This document shows positions 1-6,283 of a stretch of 32,760 nucleotides of DNA, one piece after another (within the stretch, counting starts at the first letter, position 1; the number at the start of each line of letters is the position of its first letter). The position numbers and the translations under genes are program-made. This DNA comes from Glaciecola sp. (GTDB lineage: Bacteria; Pseudomonadota; Gammaproteobacteria; Enterobacterales; Alteromonadaceae): assembly GCA_029246415.1 (NCBI GenBank), contig JAQWNF010000033.1, positions 1 to 32,760 on the forward strand. The letters run 5' to 3'. The notes below the pieces were generated by a model that saw nothing but the letters and a program-made list of their open reading frames with translations, made no database searches and was not told the origin of the DNA.

Positions 1-19
1 ATTTGATGTTAAAAAAGAA

Positions 20-95
20 TGGTCGAATCGGGCAGGATCGAACTGCCGACCTCCTCGATGTCAACGAGGCGCTCTCCCGCCTGAGCTACGATTCG
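20..95 (-). tRNA. tRNA-Val (anticodon GAC)
   Basis: Read on the minus strand this folds as a complete 76-nt tRNA with an encoded CCA end. The 7-bp acceptor stem is CGAATCG/CGATTCG, the D stem GCTC/GAGC, the anticodon stem CCTCG/CGAGG around the loop TTGACAT, and the T stem GGCAG/CTGCC around TTCGATC. The anticodon GAC reads GUC/GUU valine codons. All four stems pair perfectly. The first base is C, paired with G72, which is less usual than G1. A T-rich run follows the CCA end towards position 1, so a terminator or another tRNA may lie just outside the window. Confidence 0.95.
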
Positions 96-122
96 ACGGA
101 TATCACTTTGGAAGAGGCGTGA

Positions 123-150
123 ATTATACGGATTAAGATTATCCTGTCAA
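123..150 (-). promoter_or_regulatory. sigma70 promoter of tRNA-Val
   Basis: On the minus strand a perfect TTGACA (145-150) and a perfect TATAAT (123-128) are separated by 16 bp, followed by the GC-containing discriminator CACGCC. The -10 ends 27 bp before the tRNA. It starts only about 10 bp after the patatin-like gene's stop codon, so the tRNA has its own strong promoter. The GC-rich discriminator is typical of stable-RNA promoters under growth-rate or ppGpp control, but that control is inferred. Confidence 0.8.
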
Positions 151-159
151 AGGTTTTTA

Positions 160-1221
160 TTAAAAAACAAAAGGTTTGATATAACTGGCGATATTTTGAT
201 CATTTACCAAGTCCAAAAATGCGTCACCTAATTGATCTGAATCATCTAAAACCTTTGTCCAGTAAGCGATCCGTGTTGCTGCATCCATACTTTCAAAATC
301 GGTACGGTCTGGTATTTTTCCATAAGGTAATTTGGCTACAAACTCAGCACTCGGGACTAGCATCACCACATTATCGTAATTTCTCACATTAGGCTTACGC
401 TTTTTCAAAGACTTATCAAACCATCCCGTTATCGGTTTAGGATAAAAGTGTGGATACAAAGTTAATGTATCTGACGATTGTTGATGAGGAAATGATAAAT
501 CGAAGTGATAATCGATGATCCCCCCATCACGGTACATGCCCGCAGGTGCACCTGGAATATCCTTAATCCCTTCCATAACCGCAGGAATTGAACCCGATGC
601 TGTTAACGCTTGAATTAGGTTAGTGGAATTTAACGCTAAGTATTCGGAAGGTAAACCGTAGGGACAATCGATATTCAGCGTTTCTGTGGAAAATACAACA
701 CGGTCGTAATAGTGTTTTAATTGGGTACGAGATATTGCATTCATCCCAGCACTCATTAGCAGACCGGGTATTTGTAACGCTTTATGTTCAAACCGAGTTA
801 ACCCTTTAGCACGCGCTACAATAAAATGCGCTTTGACCCGATCATTATTCAAGATCTCTGAAACGCCAGTTTCACCCATTAACTTATTCATAATGGCATA
901 CACGCTTTGTGTTATATCGAATGCTGACGGTTTATCGCTATATACTGTATTAGCGTAATAGTACGCTAACCGATTAATTGCAGCTTTAGGATCATCCTGA
1001 GCCATACAAGCTGCACGAAAGGCACCTGCAGAACTCCCTACCACATGAATTTTATGTGCCGTGTTGGCAAAAAAATCAGGAATAATGACTCTATCTAAGC
1101 CCGCTAATACAAACCACTTAGGCCCACCAGAAGCACCTAATATGGTATCAAACAATGCAGGTGCAAACCCTTCATCAGTAATCTGCTGTAATGCTTTAGG
1201 GCCAGCATAAATATCGAGCAT
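160..1221 (-). CDS. patatin-like phospholipase family protein
   Basis: A 353-residue protein with the hallmarks of a patatin-type Ser-Asp lipase. There is a glycine-rich oxyanion segment GASGGPKW (residues 29-36), the nucleophile elbow G62-S-S64-A-G66, and an Asp-Gly-Gly motif (D232) supplying the dyad aspartate. No signal peptide or membrane segment is evident, so it is probably cytosolic or peripheral. The family hydrolyses acyl chains of membrane lipids; the actual substrate here is unknown. The ATG start has TGGAAT about 5 nt upstream as a weak ribosome site. It is monocistronic by position, with 681 bp of non-coding DNA upstream and the tRNA-Val promoter just downstream. No terminator hairpin is visible at its end, so transcription may run into the tRNA. 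Confidence 0.85.
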   Translation of the reverse strand: MLDIYAGPKALQQITDEGFAPALFDTILGASGGPKWFVLAGLDRVIIPDFFANTAHKIHVVGSSAGAFRAACMAQDDPKAAINRLAYYYANTVYSDKPSAFDITQSVYAIMNKLMGETGVSEILNNDRVKAHFIVARAKGLTRFEHKALQIPGLLMSAGMNAISRTQLKHYYDRVVFSTETLNIDCPYGLPSEYLALNSTNLIQALTASGSIPAVMEGIKDIPGAPAGMYRDGGIIDYHFDLSFPHQQSSDTLTLYPHFYPKPITGWFDKSLKKRKPNVRNYDNVVMLVPSAEFVAKLPYGKIPDRTDFESMDAATRIAYWTKVLDDSDQLGDAFLDLVNDQNIASYIKPFVF

Positions 1222-1696
1222 GGTATTCCAGTAAGATAAAATTGTTAAAATATTGTGTTATTTACTAGTGATAGAGTCACATTTTGGATCAACAATATCT
1301 TACACGGTCATAATGATATCCACATTTATTTTTAAATTGACAAACTTAATCAAAATGGTGGCATTGACACATAAATTGTGTTTTGTGCCTCGATAACGGG
1401 CTGTTCTGACTAAAATTAGGTATTGCAAGGAACACGACCACCCTACTCGATTTAACAGTGCATTAATGGCTATAAAAAATCTTGGGCAAATATCCTACAA
1501 ACCGTATAAAACATGACCTGCACAAATGTGGTGCGATGCAAAATCCTTGTATATTACGCAAACAATTTTATCTTTTTCTAGTTCATTAACAAATAAACTT
1601 TGGATAAAAAACAAATGTCAACAAACAATATAGCACAAAAAACAACCAACCTGTTTGAGGCCGTATTATATCTAAACTTACGTCGTTTAATTTTTT

Positions 1697-1731
1697 ATGT
1701 CCACAAAGTTATCCACAGATTCAGTGGATAA
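1697..1731. promoter_or_regulatory. candidate DnaA-box cluster
   Basis: A perfect consensus DnaA box TTATCCACA lies at 1709-1717. A reverse-oriented box with one mismatch (TTATCCACT on the minus strand) lies at 1723-1731, so the pair forms an exact 8-bp inverted repeat TTATCCAC-N7-GTGGATAA. A weaker third site, ATGTCCACA at 1697-1705, sits 12 bp upstream in direct orientation. Close boxes in mixed orientation are typical of DnaA-binding regulatory loci such as datA or DARS. The neighbours are not oriC genes. It could equally be an operator for a different protein. Confidence 0.4.
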
Positions 1732-1825
1732 GTTAGAAATTCTGCGTAGGAGATTTCTTACAACATTGAATTAACATAAATAACATTTTGTAATTTTTAA
1801 TCTTAATGCGACAAGGTCTGACATC

Positions 1826-1885
1826 ATGAGATATTTTTTATATTTGTTGATGATTATTGTAATATACAAGTACATAAATAATTAG
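1826..1885 (+). CDS. possible small hydrophobic peptide (19 aa)
   Basis: An ATG-initiated frame of 19 codons encodes MRYFLYLLMIIVIYKYINN, a strongly hydrophobic segment with positive ends that could form one membrane helix. AAGG lies 9 nt before the ATG as a possible ribosome site, and the stop codon is 17 nt before the yffB start. It could be a small membrane protein, a translated leader affecting yffB, or chance in AT-rich DNA, where such frames are common. No family is recognised. Confidence 0.25.
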   Translation: MRYFLYLLMIIVIYKYINN

Positions 1886-1902
1886 TGACGGATTGACCAA
1901 GA

Positions 1903-2247
1903 ATGACTACTCTATATGGCATAAAAAACTGCGACACGATGAAAAAAGCCATGCGTTGGTTAAGTGACAATAACATCGACTATACCTTCCATGATTACCG
2001 CAAAGAAGGAATTGATCCAGAGTGGGTCAAAGAGATGTTAACTAAGGTTGAGATTGATGTCTTTATCAATAAACGCGGTACGACATTTAGACAGCTTGAT
2101 GCCGATGTCAAAGCAATGTTGAATGAGCAAAGTGCGATACCTTTATTAGTAGCGCAGCCAGCCATGATAAAACGTCCTATATTAATCCATAATGACAGCA
2201 TACAATTAGGGTTTAAACCTGAGGTTTACAGTAGTATTTTCCTATAA
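1903..2247 (+). CDS. yffB: ArsC/Spx-family reductase-like protein YffB
   Basis: A 114-residue thioredoxin-fold protein of the ArsC/Spx family. The N-terminal KNCDTMKKA puts one cysteine at about residue 10 on the first turn of helix 1, as in ArsC, and KRGTTFRQLD matches the conserved loop after the second strand. There is no CxxC pair. The YffB branch is glutathione-associated, but its substrate is not settled, so arsenate reduction should not be assumed. It lies 69 bp upstream of dapE, the same pairing as yffB-dapE in Escherichia coli, which supports the subfamily. The ribosome site before the ATG is weak. Confidence 0.88.
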   Translation: MTTLYGIKNCDTMKKAMRWLSDNNIDYTFHDYRKEGIDPEWVKEMLTKVEIDVFINKRGTTFRQLDADVKAMLNEQSAIPLLVAQPAMIKRPILIHNDSIQLGFKPEVYSSIFL

Positions 2248-2316
2248 CTACATTGAAGCAATGTCTTCACTTTATAACCTTTGACTTACAACCTCTTAAG
2301 ATAAAGTACACACTAT

Positions 2317-3450
2317 ATGAATGATGTAATTGCACTATGCCAAGCGCTTATTCAAGAGCCTTCGGTAACACCTGAAGACAAAGCCTGTCAACCTATGATG
2401 GCTAACCGCTTAACGCCATTAGGGTTTGGCATTGAAACAATGGTATTTCACGACACAACCAATATGTGGGCACGAAAAGGGACACAATCACCTGTGTTTT
2501 GTTTTGCTGGTCACACTGATGTCGTACCGACTGGCCCTGCGGACAAATGGCAACATCCTCCCTTTGCAGCACAAATCCATGATGGTTATATTTGGGGACG
2601 TGGGGCTGCTGATATGAAAGGTAGTCTTGCTGCCATGGTCGTTGCAACCGAACAGTTTGTGACTGATTATCCTGATCATAAAGGTTCAATTGCCTTTTTA
2701 ATTACGTCAGATGAAGAAGGGCCCTTTATTAATGGTACAACTAAGGTCATTGACACATTAGAAGCACGCAATGAAAAAATTGATTACTGCGTAGTAGGTG
2801 AACCCTCTAGTACTGAATTAGTAGGTGATGTCGTTAAGTATGGTCGCCGTGGCTCATTAACGGGTGATTTAATTGTCAAAGGTAAGCAAGGTCATGTCGC
2901 CTACCCTCACCTTGCAGACAACCCCATTCACAATGTCGCTGCCGCAATTGATGAGCTTAGTAAAACTAAATGGGATGATGGTAACAGTGCCTTTCCTGCT
3001 AGTACGTTCCAAGTATCAAACTTTAATGCGGGAACTGGTGCAGGTAATGTTATTCCTGGTGAGTGCCATATTTGTTTTAATTTTCGCTTTTGTACCGAAC
3101 AAACCTTCGAGTCACTACAACAACAGGTTTATAAAATACTCGACAGTTATGAATTAGATTACACTATTGATTGGACATTTAACGGCTTACCGTTTTTAAC
3201 CGAATCAGGCACCTTAGTGGATGCAACAGTTGCAGCCATCAAGCAGGTAACCGGCCGCGATACCGAACTATCAACAGCTGGTGGCACATCCGATGGGCGT
3301 TTTATCGCGCCTACTGGTGCACAAGTGATTGAGTTGGGGCCTATCAACGCAACGATCCATCAGATTAATGAACGCGTTAAAGCCGATGATTTGGTGCAAT
3401 TAGCCGATATGTATTACCATATTTTAGTTAACACTCTAGGTAACGAATAA
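2317..3450 (+). CDS. dapE: succinyl-diaminopimelate desuccinylase
   Basis: DapE hydrolyses N-succinyl-LL-2,6-diaminopimelate to LL-diaminopimelate and succinate, in the lysine and peptidoglycan meso-DAP pathway in the cytosol. The 377-residue length is normal for this M20 di-zinc peptidase family. Visible metal and catalytic residues are H66 and D68 in GHTDVVP, D99 in GRGAADMKG, the E133-E134 pair in SDEEGP and E162 in GEPSS. The last histidine ligand is in the C-terminal segment TIHQINE. It follows yffB and ends only 2 nt before the M15 peptidase start, so the two are likely translated from one mRNA. The Shine-Dalgarno before the ATG is poor. Confidence 0.97.
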   Translation: MNDVIALCQALIQEPSVTPEDKACQPMMANRLTPLGFGIETMVFHDTTNMWARKGTQSPVFCFAGHTDVVPTGPADKWQHPPFAAQIHDGYIWGRGAADMKGSLAAMVVATEQFVTDYPDHKGSIAFLITSDEEGPFINGTTKVIDTLEARNEKIDYCVVGEPSSTELVGDVVKYGRRGSLTGDLIVKGKQGHVAYPHLADNPIHNVAAAIDELSKTKWDDGNSAFPASTFQVSNFNAGTGAGNVIPGECHICFNFRFCTEQTFESLQQQVYKILDSYELDYTIDWTFNGLPFLTESGTLVDATVAAIKQVTGRDTELSTAGGTSDGRFIAPTGAQVIELGPINATIHQINERVKADDLVQLADMYYHILVNTLGNE

Positions 3451-3452
3451 TC

Positions 3453-4151
3453 ATGTCTCCTTCCGCTCCCTATGGTATTGACGAATCTCATTTACTCGCT
3501 ATAGGGAGTGTGGCGCCAGACAATGGTTCGGATCGACATCGTCTCCAACCAGCAGCGGTACATGCGTTTATTGAGTTACAATCTGCAGCATCAGCTGCCG
3601 GTATTGATTGTCAGATAATAAGTAGTTATCGCAGTTTTGCACAACAACAATCCATTTGGGATCGCAAGTGGCGCGGCGAATTACCGATTTTGGATGCTGC
3701 GCATCAACCGCTAGATATAGCAGTTATGACTGATGTAGAAAAAATGCATAACATCTTACATTGGTCAGCCCTACCTGGAGGCTCTCGCCATCATTGGGGT
3801 ACCGACTTTGACGTCATTGATCGTCAGTCCGTCAAAGCCTCTAATTACGATATACAGCTAGTCGAGGCAGAATATGCTAGTGATGGTGTCTGTGGACACC
3901 TGAGTCAGTGGCTCATTGAACATGCTCATGAATATGGCTTTTATCGCCCCTATGCTCAATATCACGGCGGCATTGGTTGTGAGCCTTGGCATTATAGTTT
4001 CGCACCACTAGCCACTGATATTATGCAGTCGTTGTCATTAACTAGGATCACATCACTGATCAAAGACAGTGAGATTGCTGGAAAAGACGTTATACTAGCC
4101 AACATAGAGTTAATATTTTCGTGTTATATTCTTAATACACCGCAAGTATAA
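3453..4151 (+). CDS. M15 family D-alanyl-D-alanine carboxypeptidase
   Basis: A 232-residue VanY/M15-type zinc peptidase. SYRSFAQQ (58-65) is the conserved N-terminal motif. The zinc ligands appear as H113 and D120 in SRHHWGTDFD and H180 in EPWHYSF, with E177 as the probable general base. The family trims the terminal D-Ala from peptidoglycan peptides. No signal peptide is visible, so export is not supported and a cytosolic role in muropeptide recycling is possible. The start is 2 nt after the dapE stop, linking lysine/DAP synthesis with cell-wall turnover. The 40 or so residues after the EPWHYSF core show no family motif. Confidence 0.88.
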   Translation: MSPSAPYGIDESHLLAIGSVAPDNGSDRHRLQPAAVHAFIELQSAASAAGIDCQIISSYRSFAQQQSIWDRKWRGELPILDAAHQPLDIAVMTDVEKMHNILHWSALPGGSRHHWGTDFDVIDRQSVKASNYDIQLVEAEYASDGVCGHLSQWLIEHAHEYGFYRPYAQYHGGIGCEPWHYSFAPLATDIMQSLSLTRITSLIKDSEIAGKDVILANIELIFSCYILNTPQV

Positions 4152-4193
4152 TTCTGCTAATTTTATAACCGTGCCATTTTTTAGGAACTAGCC

Positions 4194-4421
4194 ATGTCAC
4201 TGACAGTCATCATTATTATTATCGTTGCGGCGTTGGCATTTATTTTGTCGAATATTATTACGTTGCAAAAGTCCAAAAGCTTTACGTTACCCGATTCGTA
4301 TAAAGCACGAAAAGCGGCTGAAGCAGAACATTTGGCGCAAACACAACCCGATGCAGCAACGAAAAAAGCAAAAGGCTATGAAAATGATTATGCCAAAGAA
4401 GATAAACAGGATAACTGGTAA
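4194..4421 (+). CDS. DUF2897 small membrane protein
   Basis: A 75-residue protein with one N-terminal membrane helix (about residues 3-23, rich in Ile, Val and Ala), followed by a short polar, charged tail. This architecture matches the DUF2897 proteins found after dapE and an M15 peptidase gene in related marine gammaproteobacteria, from memory of that neighbourhood. The tail should face the cytosol or periplasm as a single-pass protein. AGGA lies about 7 nt before the ATG. The function is unknown. It is the last gene of the yffB-dapE cluster, and its stop codon lies inside the terminator-like hairpin at 4402-4438. Confidence 0.75.
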   Translation: MSLTVIIIIIVAALAFILSNIITLQKSKSFTLPDSYKARKAAEAEHLAQTQPDAATKKAKGYENDYAKEDKQDNW

Positions 4422-4438
4422 CTCACTACCCTGTTTAT
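4402..4438. terminator. bidirectional terminator-like hairpin
   Basis: A perfect 9-bp inverted repeat ATAAACAGG (4402-4410) / CCTGTTTAT (4430-4438) encloses a 19-nt loop with its own GGTA/TACC pairing. It lies between the convergent DUF2897 and YbjQ genes and includes the DUF2897 stop codon. The U-tracts are short on both strands, so it is a weak or Rho-assisted terminator at best. Confidence 0.45.
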
Positions 4439-4441
4439 TGC

Positions 4442-4762
4442 TTATTTAAAGGTGACGGCGGTTCCACTAATACTCACTAAAAACATACCATTAGACTGCC
4501 CTAAGACTTCATAATCAATATCAATTCCGACAACCGCATCAGCACCAATTACACGCGCATCTTCTTCTAATTCTTGAAAAGCAATTTTGCGTGCATTATT
4601 CAGTTCATTCTCATAGGCGCCAGATCGACCGCCAACTAAATCTCGGACAGAGGCAAAAATATCTTTGACAAAATTTGCACCCGTAATTGCTTCACCCACA
4701 ACGATACCGTGGTACTGAGCGATAGAACGTCCTTCAATCGAGGGTGTGGTCGTTAAAATCAT
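4442..4762 (-). CDS. YbjQ family protein (UPF0145)
   Basis: A 106-residue member of the YbjQ/UPF0145 family. It shows the family pattern of an N-terminal [11 protein letters not shown] strand, a [15 protein letters not shown] segment, an R-rich central helix, and [17 protein letters not shown] before the last strands. Members form a pentameric beta-barrel-like assembly and are sometimes called heavy-metal binding, but the function is not established. The ATG overlaps the upstream HIT gene's stop as ATGA, indicating translational coupling. GGAATTATT before the start supplies a ribosome site. Confidence 0.9.
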   Translation of the reverse strand: MILTTTPSIEGRSIAQYHGIVVGEAITGANFVKDIFASVRDLVGGRSGAYENELNNARKIAFQELEEDARVIGADAVVGIDIDYEVLGQSNGMFLVSISGTAVTFK

Positions 4763-5175
4763 AATAATTCCTTTATTTTCGCATGCGCGAGTATTTGATT
4801 AATAAGTAATTGTGCTTCAGTATCGCTATAAGCAACACTAGGTGAATGTCCCCAAATCGGCATCGGCCAAGCCTTGTCATGTTCAAAGCGTGCGATGTGA
4901 TGTATGTGTAGTTGACGAACCACATTACCTAAAGCGGCAACATTTAGTGTTGTCGGCACATATAAGTCGAGTAATGCCTGACTCAGCGCATTTGACTCGG
5001 CTAACACGCCAACTTGTTTACTCGCCGATAACTGACAAGTTTCACTGATGTCGGCTATACGAGGCACCAAGATAAACCATGGATATTGCTTATCATTCAT
5101 CAATAATAACTGAGATATCGGCAAATTGGCGACAAAATATGTATCGTTTTGTAAACGCTCATCTAAATTAAACAT
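4759..5175 (-). CDS. HIT (histidine triad) family protein
   Basis: A 138-residue HIT-superfamily protein. YPWFILVPR is the typical second-strand motif. The active-site segment reads Q88-L-H90-I-H92-H-I. Aligned to the canonical H-x-H-x-H triad, the first histidine is Gln, and H90 would be the nucleotidyl-accepting histidine. HIT enzymes hydrolyse or transfer nucleoside monophosphates; the substrate here is unknown. ATG at 5175 is preferred over the in-frame TTG at 5178. It overlaps the astE stop by 8 nt, and its own stop overlaps the YbjQ start by 4 nt, so astE, HIT and ybjQ form a coupled unit. Confidence 0.88.
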   Translation of the reverse strand: MFNLDERLQNDTYFVANLPISQLLLMNDKQYPWFILVPRIADISETCQLSASKQVGVLAESNALSQALLDLYVPTTLNVAALGNVVRQLHIHHIARFEHDKAWPMPIWGHSPSVAYSDTEAQLLINQILAHAKIKELL

Positions 5176-6247
5176 CAAATGTACACTCCTGTTCCGTTAC
5201 GGGAACAACGGTTAATAATGCCCGCTGACCAAGTGTTACGTTAGCGTTAGGAAAGACAATGGCTTCAGCATCTTGAACACAAGTGTAAGATTGCAGTAAC
5301 GCTCCATACTCATCATATTCGCTAGCAAGTACATCGCCTTGGTTAAACGCGGTAAAGTTTGGCGTATCATCAGAAAAGTGAAATTTAAAATCTTCAGCAT
5401 GGCGTAAAATCATTTGTTTGATCCGAAATAAAACCGGTAAACTCGGATCTGTAGCACCTTGTAAACTACTATCTGTAACATGCGAACTATCCACACTCAC
5501 CAAATCAAATAAAGCAGTTCGCGCTTGCGCAAAATCCGCTATATCATTTTGACCGAAGGGTTTTACTTTACCCAGTTCAACAGTAAAGCTATGTACGGAA
5601 CACTGTAACGACGAAAAATAAGAATAGGTAGTAGTCGGTGACTCAGAAAACAACACTGCCTGAATGCCAGCTTTAGCTAACCATAATAACTGTGCTTTAG
5701 AATAAGCTTTATCATGTAAAAATGGATACACGGCAAAACGTGGATACGCAGAGTCTTTGATTGCAGTATGCAAATCGTAGTGATAACAAATGCTAGGATC
5801 GTCCGCTTGTGCAAAAAATGCAATGGTTAGTTGTTCTAATTGAGCAGCACGCACTCGCTCAGCATTGTGTTGCGGCTCATGTGCGCCACAAAACAAGCGG
5901 TTCATGTTTTCACTGATAAACCGTTGTGCAATATCCATTGCAGGTAAATTTGCAAATTGCACCATTAAACGCACTGTTAAAGTGACAGTTTGAGCTAATA
6001 GCGCCTCAACTAAATCGTTGCAAATCTCGATAGGAGCGGTTTCATTACCGTGTACCCCACACGAATATAAGACATGACTACCTTTGCCTTTTTCATACTC
6101 GCTTGGGATAAATTCAATAATGCCAGCAGCATGCACTACAACTTGAGTTTGGTTCGGTAACCACCACTCCTGAGTGTGGGTAAACTGTTCAGGAGCGGTG
6201 CGCGAATGATGTAAAAACTCAGTGCGCTGACTAGCAAATAATGACAT
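5168..6247 (-). CDS. astE: succinylglutamate desuccinylase
   Basis: AstE converts N-succinylglutamate to glutamate and succinate, the last step of the arginine succinyltransferase pathway. It is a cytosolic M14-like zinc enzyme. The zinc ligands are visible as H66 and E69 in GVHGNETAPIE and H160 in DLHTAI. The catalytic glutamate is E224 in VELGKVKPFGQND. Length (359 aa) is near normal. astC, astA, astD and astB are not in the window; the gene instead follows glgP by 32 nt and overlaps a HIT gene. No Shine-Dalgarno precedes the ATG. The upstream bases are instead the 3' arm of a hairpin that begins at the glgP stop codon. Confidence 0.92.
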   Translation of the reverse strand: MSLFASQRTEFLHHSRTAPEQFTHTQEWWLPNQTQVVVHAAGIIEFIPSEYEKGKGSHVLYSCGVHGNETAPIEICNDLVEALLAQTVTLTVRLMVQFANLPAMDIAQRFISENMNRLFCGAHEPQHNAERVRAAQLEQLTIAFFAQADDPSICYHYDLHTAIKDSAYPRFAVYPFLHDKAYSKAQLLWLAKAGIQAVLFSESPTTTYSYFSSLQCSVHSFTVELGKVKPFGQNDIADFAQARTALFDLVSVDSSHVTDSSLQGATDPSLPVLFRIKQMILRHAEDFKFHFSDDTPNFTAFNQGDVLASEYDEYGALLQSYTCVQDAEAIVFPNANVTLGQRALLTVVPVTEQECTFDV

Positions 6248-6283
6248 AGGGAATATTACTCAATAATAATTTTATTGCCCTAT
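6246..6283 (-). promoter_or_regulatory. intercistronic hairpin, glgP stop to astE start
   Basis: On the minus strand ATAGGG, which includes the glgP stop TAG, pairs with CCCTAT, which reaches into the astE start codon. Between them CAATAA pairs with TTATTG around a 5-nt loop. The structure covers the whole gap and would hide the astE start unless opened, for instance by ribosomes finishing glgP. It has no U-tract and is not a normal terminator. Confidence 0.4.

Larger units (their letters stand above)
1222..1902. other. 681-bp AT-rich divergent intergenic region
   Basis: This is the longest stretch in the window without an evident gene, between the divergent patatin-like gene and yffB. I see a cluster of DnaA-box-like sequences (1697-1731), one further near-box in reverse orientation at 1599-1607 (TTATCCAAA on the minus strand), and a possible 19-codon peptide gene at 1826-1885. 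A small GTGA/TCAC inverted repeat lies near 1268-1280. I found no clear tRNA, terminator or good TTGACA/TATAAT pair. Dam sites (GATC) are scarce. It could hold an unrecognised small RNA. Confidence 0.6.

Noticed and set aside
1599-1731. The DnaA-box region as the chromosomal origin
   Set aside because: No dnaA, dnaN, mnmG or mioC neighbours, very few GATC sites, and no clear unwinding repeats.
1903-2247. Calling YffB an arsenate reductase
   Set aside because: It has the fold but belongs with the dapE-linked YffB branch, for which arsenate reduction is not established; no ars genes are nearby.
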